Assembly (NCBI GenBank): GCA_900550065.1
Contig: URQR01000047.1
Coordinates: 1 to 11,990, forward strand
Source: an uncultured Eubacteriales bacterium
GTDB taxonomy: Bacteria > Bacillota > Clostridia > UBA1381 > UMGS1253
Direction of reading: 5' to 3'
Length of the DNA stretch: 11,990 nucleotides
The notes beneath the pieces were generated by a model. It saw nothing but the letters and a program-made list of their open reading frames with translations. It was not told the DNA's origin and made no database searches. Shown here in pieces: positions 1-6,498 of the stretch (within the stretch, counting starts at the first letter, position 1; every line of letters begins with the position of its first letter). The translations under genes were made by a program, and so were the position numbers.

Positions 1-3000
1 ATTAATCACTGCATTTAACCGCTCCTGCTGGTACTTCGTCGCCTCGTTAAAGGTTGCTACCCACAAATCGCCCGATTTTTGCAGCTCGCTCGCGTACGCC
101 AGATGCTCCTCGCCATAAGCAGGGCTTATCGGGCGGTACCCGCCGTCGCTGTAATACTCCGTATCGCTCTCATTCTGCTTCCATGCAACCGTATGCCACA
201 TTTCAACGACCCACTCGCCATTTTTTACTGCGTCATCTAACCATTTGTTCATCATGGCCGGCGTTTTACCCGGGTCTTTACCCGTTTCAACTCCGCCATG
301 CTGTTTGTAAAGATTTTGTGCAACACCATCTATATACGTTTCCCCACAAATTACACGGCGGATTTTCAGGTCGTACATGCCGCCTATCTTGGTGGAATTG
401 TCCAGTGTGTCTAAATCGTTGCTGCCTTCATTACCACCGCGCGCCGCGTAGAAACCTTCTTTTAAGATATTCTTAATATTGTTGCTATAGGCATTGCCCG
501 GCGCCGTAAACGTCAGGATTTGCTGGCCCGGGAACGCGCGCTCCAGCGTCGGAATCGAGCCTAAGGTTTCGTAACGAATCGTGCTTTCCGAAGCATTGTC
601 AACTCCATTTTTCGCAAGAGTTGGATGCGTATTAGAATGACTCCCGATTTCAAAATTGCCCTTCGTGAGTGCCTCATGAAAGTATTCACGGTTCATCTGC
701 GGCGTTACGCCGCCCGTGTAAGTACCGCCGCCGTCCTTAAAGCAGTTATAAACTGCAACTGTCGTACCACGCAGGTCGTACTTTTCAAACCACGGCTCAA
801 AATATTTCTGCGTAGAATACAAATAACCGTCGTCCATCGTAATTGTATAGATAGCCTTGCGGTTATCCTTTACCTTTGCAACCTCTGTCGTATATTCCAG
901 CGTTTCAGAATAGGAAACCGTCCTCGTCGCTATAACCGCTCCAGCCGAATCGAGCAGCGTCGCCACAAGCGACGTTCCCGGCTCGTCCGCAACCGGATTC
1001 GTAAGCGCACAGGTCAGCGTCTGCTCGCCTTCTACCGCTGTAAGCGCACTTTCCGCACTATCAATCGCCGTACTCGTATCACTGTTCATAAACTTTTCAA
1101 GCTTTAACTTCATTTGTGTTGCTGTCGCAACAAATACGTCCGCCTGTGCGCTTGCTGTGCCGGCGTACAAAATGTCGACCGGACGCGAATTAATCTGTAC
1201 AGCAATATCTGTCAAAATACCATCGCCAAAGGTATAAACTGTGCGATAGCCTTCTTCCTTTGCGTTTACAATAAGCTTCATCCCAGATGCAATTGTGGTA
1301 TCATTACCTACCGGCGTGCTGTCAGCCGTATAAACCGCCGCCGTCGCACCCGCCGGAACAGTGATGAAACTATCAACAAAGTTCTTTGCCGTAACTGTAC
1401 CATAACCGGAAATCACCTTGTCGTCCGAGATTTTTACCTTGTCGCTTGTAATTGCCGACTGCATACCGCTGGCATCAAACGCCTCAACGCTTGCAATCGG
1501 ATACAAAACAAAGTTGTCCAAATAGCAAGTGCGTACACCCGCCTTCTGCGCCTTAAAGATAATGCTCTTAAACATCGGAAGTGTACTAATTGCAGGAACG
1601 TTGCCGCTATATGCTTCTTGGTCATTGATATAGACGCGTGATGCCCCCGTATCCATGTTTAAAACTATGCGAACTTTATACCATTCGCCAGCGTTGTATT
1701 TACCAATCGAAATCGCTCCGTTACTGATTGACATCGTACCATCTGCATTAAAATAAATCGCATCGTAATAATTGTTGCCGCCGCCGAAAATCGTAACGCT
1801 GCCGCGGCCGTCAAGCTTTTCCGCCTTGTAATCAAAGCCGAAGACCATTTGACGGCTATTAAGCGATTCCGGAATATTTTCGCGCCGAACGCTGATTTCA
1901 TGATTTGCATCCTCGTATACTTTCAATACGAGATTATCGTCCTCAGAAACCGCTTCTACATATGCCGTCTGCTCATTCGAACCGCTTGTAAAGGTAAAAC
2001 CAAAGCTATCAAACGCGTTGTTTGCACCGCTGTAGAACTTTTTACCTGTAAAGCCCTCAAAATCCTGCCAAACAAATTTCGTTACCAGCGTATAGTCCGC
2101 ACTCAGCCCCGCTGCCGAAACTCTGTATTTTAACGTATCACAGCTGTCCAGCGTGATTTTTGTGTTGTCCGCAACCGGCTCGCCAGTTGCAGCATTTACA
2201 AGTACGCCCGTGTGAACAAGCGGAAGTGTAATGTTTTTATAAAAGTCACTTGCAACCGTTTCAACCGGTGCAACAATCGTCTTCGCTGTATTGTCAAATT
2301 GGTAAGAGGAGCTTACAATCCCCTCTACTTCTGTGATGCCTACTACAACGTCCGATGTTGCCGAAAGCGTCCCTGTACAGGGCGCAGCCGCAGTAACAGT
2401 AAGCGTAAGCGCGGACCCAATGTCCTCCTCCGCTACCGTATACGTTTTTTCCGTGCCGACTACGCTGTCACCGCGCGCCCAGCTATATGTTAGTATTACG
2501 CCGGCAGGCGTAATACTGCTGATATCAGCAGTGAGCGTATGGCCAAGCTTTGCCGTACCGGAAATTTGCAGCGTGCCTGCAATTTCACCGCCCTCCGGCG
2601 GTGCGGGCGGCGCACTGATTGTGTAATACTCGGTTGTATTTCCCGTCGTCGTTACACACAGATAGTCCCCGTCAGAAACATTCTCCGCTACGTCTGTTCC
2701 TTCCGCATCCTTAACCGCAACGCTCTTTACCATATTGCCGGACACGGCAGCACTCACGTCAGACGCCGCAGTCGACGCATTGTCAAGTGTAACCGTCTTT
2801 GCGGCGTTGTCTACAACAACTGCGCTGTTGCTGCTCGTTAAAGAAACAGGTGCAATCGCCGGCTTTGCCGCCAACGTTTCATATGCTAAGTTGTCGTAGT
2901 AGGGCTGCGCCAGCGGATATACGTTGTTTACCTTTGACTGCATACCGCTCTGGAAAAACATTGACTGAAACCCGCAGGCTGGTAACATCTCACTTGTGCG

Positions 3001-3723
3001 TGTTGCATTATACTCAGAAGAACCAATATGCTCGCCGTTGACATAAACCTCGTAAGGCGTCTTGTTCGAGGCTGTAGCCGTTCCCAAATCGAATACAAAG
3101 TCGAAATGGTACCACTCGTTCGGCGTAAGCTTAGCAACAACCGTCATATTATTACTCGTTACTTTTCCTGCATTGGAAACAGAAAAAATCGTTGTGTTCG
3201 AATAGTTTTGAAGCGTAACCTTATCATCTGTTTTCGTATAAGCCTTTGTCCAAATTGTGTTAGGCATATAAACACCGTTTGTCAAATAGTCAAAACTAAA
3301 GTGAAAAATCTTGTCGTTCGTCGTCGTAATGTCTTTTACATTCCCACTAAAATTAAGCCCATTACGCATTTGGCCATAGTTTACATTCGGCACTGACGGC
3401 AACGTATCGCCATCCCACTGTGTTTGATGTAAAAACGAGGTGTCAAACGGTGCTTTTCCATATACCCCTTTCGCACCGTCCACAATCAGAGAGTCGTGTA
3501 CCTTCTGCTCCAACGCCGAATCATCAGCATTCGCATACTTCTGTACATTCTCAACCTGATTGTTTGAAAACGTCGATAAATTCGTGTTTTTCGTCTGTCC
3601 CGTAAAATCCTCCTGCCAATATGTACCGCTTGTTGTCACTGTCGCCATAGCTGGAAGCTGAATGCAACTCAGCAGCATAGCGAAAACAAGCACTACCGGC
3701 AAAATTCTTTTCGACAATTTCAT
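1..3723 (-). CDS. Secreted multidomain polysaccharide deacetylase (CE4/NodB-like), 3' end outside window
   Basis: The frame is open for 1241 codons from ATG at 3723 to the window edge with no stop; I checked every codon. AAGGAGG lies 7 nt upstream of the ATG. A signal peptide (residues 1-27, ending AMA) is followed by a concanavalin-like lectin module (about 30-290), a small beta module (about 293-375), a bacterial Ig-like domain (about 382-463), another beta module (466-550), a second lectin-like module (about 552-745), and a repeat module with the pattern 'VPAGATAAVY...SGMKLIV' (about 760-840). The C-terminal NodB-type domain shows ITMDDGY (DD at 964-965), GSHSNTH (H1029, H1033), APGN (1074-1077) and MWH (H1177). 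Family knowledge: the Asp and two His bind a metal and the enzyme removes acetyl groups from glycans. The substrate is unknown; plant acetyl-xylan, chitin-type or cell-wall glycan are all possible. The motif 3 arginine is not seen. It has its own promoter, downstream of the fibro-slime gene's terminator. Confidence 0.88.
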   Translation of the reverse strand, partial: MKLSKRILPVVLVFAMLLSCIQLPAMATVTTSGTYWQEDFTGQTKNTNLSTFSNNQVENVQKYANADDSALEQKVHDSLIVDGAKGVYGKAPFDTSFLHQTQWDGDTLPSVPNVNYGQMRNGLNFSGNVKDITTTNDKIFHFSFDYLTNGVYMPNTIWTKAYTKTDDKVTLQNYSNTTIFSVSNAGKVTSNNMTVVAKLTPNEWYHFDFVFDLGTATASNKTPYEVYVNGEHIGSSEYNATRTSEMLPACGFQSMFFQSGMQSKVNNVYPLAQPYYDNLAYETLAAKPAIAPVSLTSSNSAVVVDNAAKTVTLDNASTAASDVSAAVSGNMVKSVAVKDAEGTDVAENVSDGDYLCVTTTGNTTEYYTISAPPAPPEGGEIAGTLQISGTAKLGHTLTADISSITPAGVILTYSWARGDSVVGTEKTYTVAEEDIGSALTLTVTAAAPCTGTLSATSDVVVGITEVEGIVSSSYQFDNTAKTIVAPVETVASDFYKNITLPLVHTGVLVNAATGEPVADNTKITLDSCDTLKYRVSAAGLSADYTLVTKFVWQDFEGFTGKKFYSGANNAFDSFGFTFTSGSNEQTAYVEAVSEDDNLVLKVYEDANHEISVRRENIPESLNSRQMVFGFDYKAEKLDGRGSVTIFGGGNNYYDAIYFNADGTMSISNGAISIGKYNAGEWYKVRIVLNMDTGASRVYINDQEAYSGNVPAISTLPMFKSIIFKAQKAGVRTCYLDNFVLYPIASVEAFDASGMQSAITSDKVKISDDKVISGYGTVTAKNFVDSFITVPAGATAAVYTADSTPVGNDTTIASGMKLIVNAKEEGYRTVYTFGDGILTDIAVQINSRPVDILYAGTASAQADVFVATATQMKLKLEKFMNSDTSTAIDSAESALTAVEGEQTLTCALTNPVADEPGTSLVATLLDSAGAVIATRTVSYSETLEYTTEVAKVKDNRKAIYTITMDDGYLYSTQKYFEPWFEKYDLRGTTVAVYNCFKDGGGTYTGGVTPQMNREYFHEALTKGNFEIGSHSNTHPTLAKNGVDNASESTIRYETLGSIPTLERAFPGQQILTFTAPGNAYSNNIKNILKEGFYAARGGNEGSNDLDTLDNSTKIGGMYDLKIRRVICGETYIDGVAQNLYKQHGGVETGKDPGKTPAMMNKWLDDAVKNGEWVVEMWHTVAWKQNESDTEYYSDGGYRPISPAYGEEHLAYASELQKSGDLWVATFNEATKYQQERLNAVIN

Positions 3724-3755
3724 CCTTGCTCCTCCTTAAAAAATATAGTATAATT

Positions 3756-3798
3756 TGCAGTTACCGCAGTATGTATCAGCCCGTGCCAGTATACTGCA
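3756..3798 (-). other. Leader with competing hairpins
   Basis: In the minus-strand 5' UTR of the deacetylase gene, TGCAGTAT (3798-3791) can pair with ATACTGC (3772-3766, 7 bp) or, in part, with ACTGCA (3761-3756, 6 bp). The two pairings exclude each other. The first arm also lies in a perfect 10-base palindrome, CAGTATACTG (3787-3796), which could instead be a protein-binding site. No known riboswitch class is recognised. The function is inferred only from the symmetry. Confidence 0.3.
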
Positions 3799-3813
3799 TT
3801 TATTAACATCTTA

Positions 3814-3842
3814 ATTATACATTTTGCTCTAAAGCAAGTAAA
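3814..3842 (-). promoter_or_regulatory. Sigma-A-type promoter for the deacetylase gene
   Basis: On the minus strand a -35-like TTTACT (3842-3837) and a perfect -10 TATAAT (3819-3814) are 17 nt apart. The start site would fall near 3807, leaving a leader of about 84 nt before the ATG. The -35 matches consensus at 4 of 6 positions. The rest of the 256-base gap holds the upstream terminator and AT-rich DNA with nothing else recognisable. Confidence 0.65.
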
Positions 3843-3941
3843 CCGCTTCCTTGATTTGTGGTAATAATAAATTAAAACATGAAAATATTTTGATATTGTA
3901 TTTGTATAATTTAACATATCTTATATAGAATCAACAAATAA

Positions 3942-3969
3942 AGAAGTTCCCACTTACGCGGGAACTTCT
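3942..3969 (-). terminator. Intrinsic terminator of the fibro-slime gene
   Basis: A perfect 10-bp stem (3969-3960 with 3951-3942, sequence AGAAGTTCCC/GGGAACTTCT) with an 8-nt loop begins about 11 bases after the stop codon. It is followed on the minus strand by the U-rich tail TTATTTGTTG. It separates the fibro-slime gene from the downstream deacetylase gene. Confidence 0.85.
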
Positions 3970-3979
3970 GCTTGTTTAC

Positions 3980-6184
3980 TTATTCAAAATCGTCAAGATT
4001 ATTGCGCTGTCCTCTCGCTTCGAGGTCAACATATCCGTTTTCATCAAACGCGCTTGTCGCCTTCAGCATAATTTCATACGTCCAGCCATCTTCAATATCC
4101 GTAAATCCATACGTTTCCGGCGTCACAGCCGTACCGTCAGCCGTTTCGAGCTTGTAATGCGATGAGTCGCGCCCAATAATAATATTATATATCTTACAAA
4201 ACTCCGCTCTCGTTATAATATTTTCAAGACGAAGCGTCCCATCTTCATAGCCCTGTACATAACCTGCGTCAACCAAAAGCTGCGCATACGCTTCCACCGT
4301 CAAGCCGGTATCCCCCGTATAACCAAGTGCAAGGGCAAACATTTTAAACGCCTCGCCTCTTGTGATCCCTTCGTCCGGCCCAATCACCATTTCACTATCC
4401 GCATCATACACACCGATATATACCATAAACTCAATTGCACTTCTGTCCCATCTGCCATATAAATCCGCAAATACAGGCGTTTCATTAATGTCGTAAGCAA
4501 AGCCGTTAAGGTCATCGTTCTGTTTTAAAAGCCGGTGCAGTACCGCCGCAGCCTCGCCCCTGCGCATCTCATCGTCCGCCTCCATCATTGTATCGCTGCG
4601 CCCGAAGATATACGCATAATCATTTTTCAAAACAGACGGCACCGGTGTTGGCGTTGGTTCCGGAGTCGGAGTTGGTACCGGCTCTATATCCGGATGATAT
4701 AAAACATTTATATTAAATATCTCACCAACAGATAGCGTTCCTAATAGGCCATCGACATCAGGCGAAACAATTACGCCGTTTGTATATTCTTTGCCGTCAA
4801 AGACAACATTTCTGTCAATATCCGTAGTATAAATTTCCTGACCTGCTTTTCCCAAAATCGACTTTTGTGTAATTTGCCGCCACAACGCCTTGTCGTCGTC
4901 CGCATTGTCCGCTTCCCAATACGTTACTGTGTAAGAAGGCTTCGGGTAGAAGACTACGCGCACAATGTCCGTATCATCCTCTGTTACTGTTGTCACGACC
5001 GTGTCTCCACCTTTTATGATTTGGAAGTTATCATCCACAACCGCACCGGGATAATAGTCCGGACTTGTCGCCAGCGCATGTGTCGCGTCATTAATATCAA
5101 TCATAATTTCATCTAACGTAACCGTATCACCTGCATACAGGTTCGTCCCGTCCGCTCTTGCAGACTGTACAGACACAGCAATCATACCGTTATCGCCCGG
5201 TTTTCCGTCATATGATTTGCCGTCGTAATACTTTACAATATAGTTGGTTGGCTGCAATAAATTAAAGCTCATTTTGCAGTTTGCTTTTCCTGCGCCTCTT
5301 TCCAAATAGAAAATCTTAACTGTATGTTCCGCCGCGGACGTATCAAATCCTGTGTCAAACAGGCTGGAATAATGCTCCGTGTTGTCCTTGTCTCCCTTTG
5401 ATATTCTGCCAACCGTTGTTACGACGCCCGTTGCAAAATTGATTTTTCCCGTAACGGCATTGTGAATACCACCCAAGTCGAGCACAAGCTTGCCATCTAC
5501 AAAAACCCAAACATCGTCGTCGCCAGCGAATTCAAACACCATATCCTCGCCGTTTACCTTACCGCCGTTTTTATAAATAAACGGAAGCGTAGTTGCCATA
5601 CCGAACCAGTAGTTCCCTTCCCCAAGCGGGAAGTATCCATCCGACAGGGCGGACGCATATTCCAAAACACCGGTATCTTTATTAGCAAACAAATTGTTTT
5701 TCTTGCTGTCATATTCGTAACGGTTTGTAGCGGCATTGTACCGAAACGGCATCTGGAATGTGCCGACAGCTTCCTCCGGCGCAAAGAGTTTCCCGCTTTT
5801 TGCGCTCGGCGTCGTTAGCTGCTTTTCTTCCTTTTTCCACCCGTTTCCTACGCTGACAGTCCCCAAGATAACATTGCCGTCTGCATCAAGCGTATCTTCG
5901 ACAAGCCCCTGATGAATTTTATAATCATTAGCCTGTGTCCAATAATTGTATTCCCCATAACGGCTGTTATCACTATAGCTCGCCGGTGTAAACATCAAGT
6001 ATTCCGGGCCGCCAATATCGTCGCCGCGCCGGTCCAAGGCACGGTCATAGTCATACAACTGTGCTACCCCCATTATCGTGTCCGGCCGTGTCGTCTCGGC
6101 CGCCGCCGGTATCACCGTAAAGGCCGATATCAGCAGCGCAAGCGCCATGCTGACAGCGAGGCCGCGTTTCCAAATTAGTTTCAT
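3980..6184 (-). CDS. S-layer-anchored fibro-slime domain surface protein
   Basis: The 734-residue protein is probably an adhesive or matrix protein on the cell surface. A signal peptide (residues 1-29, MKLIWKRG, hydrophobic core, ending AAA before ETTRP) leads into a fibro-slime/PA14-like domain (about 40-300) with the hallmark GDDDVWVFVDGKLVLDLGG near 220-240. Two beta modules follow (about 315-415 and 416-500, opening with VKYYDGKSYDG and YTVTYWEAD), resembling MucBP-like repeats. A Pro-Thr linker (about 501-518) joins three SLH-type repeats (about 520-734) with RRGE, TRGE and TRAE signatures; SLH repeats bind secondary cell-wall polymer. The frame could also open at TTG 6202 or ATG 6190. 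ATG 6184 is chosen because AAGGAG then sits 7 nt upstream, whereas ATG 6190 leaves only 1 nt. Expression appears to be controlled by the c-di-GMP-I riboswitch upstream. No enzymatic motif was seen; the ligand is unknown. Confidence 0.9.
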   Translation of the reverse strand: MKLIWKRGLAVSMALALLISAFTVIPAAAETTRPDTIMGVAQLYDYDRALDRRGDDIGGPEYLMFTPASYSDNSRYGEYNYWTQANDYKIHQGLVEDTLDADGNVILGTVSVGNGWKKEEKQLTTPSAKSGKLFAPEEAVGTFQMPFRYNAATNRYEYDSKKNNLFANKDTGVLEYASALSDGYFPLGEGNYWFGMATTLPFIYKNGGKVNGEDMVFEFAGDDDVWVFVDGKLVLDLGGIHNAVTGKINFATGVVTTVGRISKGDKDNTEHYSSLFDTGFDTSAAEHTVKIFYLERGAGKANCKMSFNLLQPTNYIVKYYDGKSYDGKPGDNGMIAVSVQSARADGTNLYAGDTVTLDEIMIDINDATHALATSPDYYPGAVVDDNFQIIKGGDTVVTTVTEDDTDIVRVVFYPKPSYTVTYWEADNADDDKALWRQITQKSILGKAGQEIYTTDIDRNVVFDGKEYTNGVIVSPDVDGLLGTLSVGEIFNINVLYHPDIEPVPTPTPEPTPTPVPSVLKNDYAYIFGRSDTMMEADDEMRRGEAAAVLHRLLKQNDDLNGFAYDINETPVFADLYGRWDRSAIEFMVYIGVYDADSEMVIGPDEGITRGEAFKMFALALGYTGDTGLTVEAYAQLLVDAGYVQGYEDGTLRLENIITRAEFCKIYNIIIGRDSSHYKLETADGTAVTPETYGFTDIEDGWTYEIMLKATSAFDENGYVDLEARGQRNNLDDFE

Positions 6185-6191
6185 ATTCATT

Positions 6192-6200
6192 CTCCTTCCC
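6192..6200 (-). promoter_or_regulatory. Ribosome binding site that fixes the fibro-slime start
   Basis: GGGAAGGAG on the minus strand has its AAGGAG core at 6197-6192. The spacing is 7 nt to ATG 6184 but only 1 nt to ATG 6190, and TTG 6202 lies upstream of it. ATG 6184 is therefore the likely start. The GGGAAG part can also pair with an upstream CTTCCC (6229-6224). Confidence 0.8.
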
Positions 6201-6275
6201 AATTAAATATCTCATTTTTCTCCGGGAAGTATCAATGCGCAATGTAAAATACGCAATAAAAAAGCCGGAGAAAAA
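6195..6275 (-). other. Candidate anti-Shine-Dalgarno and competing helix in the riboswitch leader
   Basis: Two complementarities are visible. CTTCCC (6229-6224) is complementary to GGGAAG (6200-6195) inside the ribosome binding site, with a 23-nt loop. CCGGAGAAAAA (6225-6215) is a perfect 11-nt complement of the terminator's 3' arm (6275-6265). The two helices share nucleotides 6225-6224, so they compete. This could add translational control to the terminator switch. It is inference from pairing only. Confidence 0.4.
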
Positions 6276-6291
6276 ATAATTTTCTCGCGGC
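6258..6291 (-). terminator. Riboswitch-controlled intrinsic terminator
   Basis: On the minus strand, GCCG plus GAGAAAA (6291-6280, with one bulged C) pairs with TTTTCTC plus CGGC (6274-6264), and a run of six U follows (6263-6258). It lies directly after the c-di-GMP aptamer. Its first three bases (6291-6289) are also the 3' end of aptamer stem P1, so aptamer closure and full terminator formation compete. This is the likely expression platform. Confidence 0.8.
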
Positions 6292-6359
6292 AACTGGCTA
6301 TCTGCGCCATCAAGCACAGACCCTATAGCTTTGCGTCACTACCTTGCGATAGTTTTGCC
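6289..6359 (-). promoter_or_regulatory. Cyclic-di-GMP-I (GEMM) riboswitch aptamer
   Basis: The minus strand contains the class hallmarks in order. P1 is GGCAA (6359-6355) with TTGCC (6293-6289). Stem CTATC/GGTAG (6352-6348, 6343-6339) is capped by a GCAA tetraloop of the GNRA type. The conserved core GACGCAAAGC is followed by stem GCTAT/ATAGC (6329-6325, 6301-6297), which contains the GGGTCT receptor-like internal loop and a distal helix CTGTGC/GCGCAG. Known for the class: binds bis-(3'-5')-cyclic dimeric GMP and commonly controls motility, adhesion and surface genes. Here it lies between a sigma-A promoter and a terminator, upstream of the fibro-slime gene. The overlap of P1 with the terminator suggests that ligand turns the gene on. 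Confidence 0.95.
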
Positions 6360-6376
6360 TTTCTCTATACATTTAT

Positions 6377-6405
6377 ATCATACTATAGCTCCATTTAAAT
6401 GTCAA
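6377..6405 (-). promoter_or_regulatory. Consensus sigma-A promoter of the fibro-slime gene
   Basis: On the minus strand a perfect -35 TTGACA (6405-6400) and -10 TATGAT (6382-6377) are separated by exactly 17 nt. The predicted start near 6370 is about 10 nt before the aptamer, as expected for a riboswitch leader. The near-consensus strength suggests constitutive initiation, with regulation left to the RNA. Bases 6406-6447, upstream of the promoter, hold only AT-rich sequence. Confidence 0.9.
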
Positions 6406-6447
6406 TCTTTTCATCAAAAATTTTTCATTTTTTTCTAAATTGTATAT

Positions 6448-6489
6448 AAATAAAACACACGGCACAATAGTATACCGTGTGTTTTATTT
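6448..6489 (-). terminator. Intrinsic terminator of the 1181-residue gene
   Basis: A perfect 15-bp stem (6489-6475 with 6462-6448, core ACACACGG/CCGTGTGT) with a 12-nt loop starts about 10 bases after the stop codon. The 3' arm itself ends in the U-rich GTTTTATTT. Because the outer stem is A-rich on one side and T-rich on the other, it could work in either direction. Confidence 0.8.
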
Positions 6490-6498
6490 GTTTTTCTA

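Noticed and set aside
3646..3723. Possible lipoprotein signal (LLSC) in the deacetylase precursor
   Set aside because: Leu at position -2 is a poor lipobox residue, and a good signal peptidase I site (AMA) follows; treated as an ordinary secreted protein.
3720..3917. 65-codon minus-strand frame in the gap before the deacetylase gene
   Set aside because: It runs through the predicted promoter and leader and overlaps the ATG of the real gene; no ribosome binding site and no domain.
6185..6202. Earlier starts (TTG 6202 or ATG 6190) for the fibro-slime gene
   Set aside because: The AAGGAG core lies at 6197-6192, so TTG would be upstream of it and ATG 6190 only 1 nt away. ATG 6184 has ideal spacing and gives a normal signal peptide.
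6051..6317. 88-codon minus-strand frame crossing the riboswitch
   Set aside because: It overlaps the aptamer, the terminator and the start of the fibro-slime gene in another frame; no coding support.
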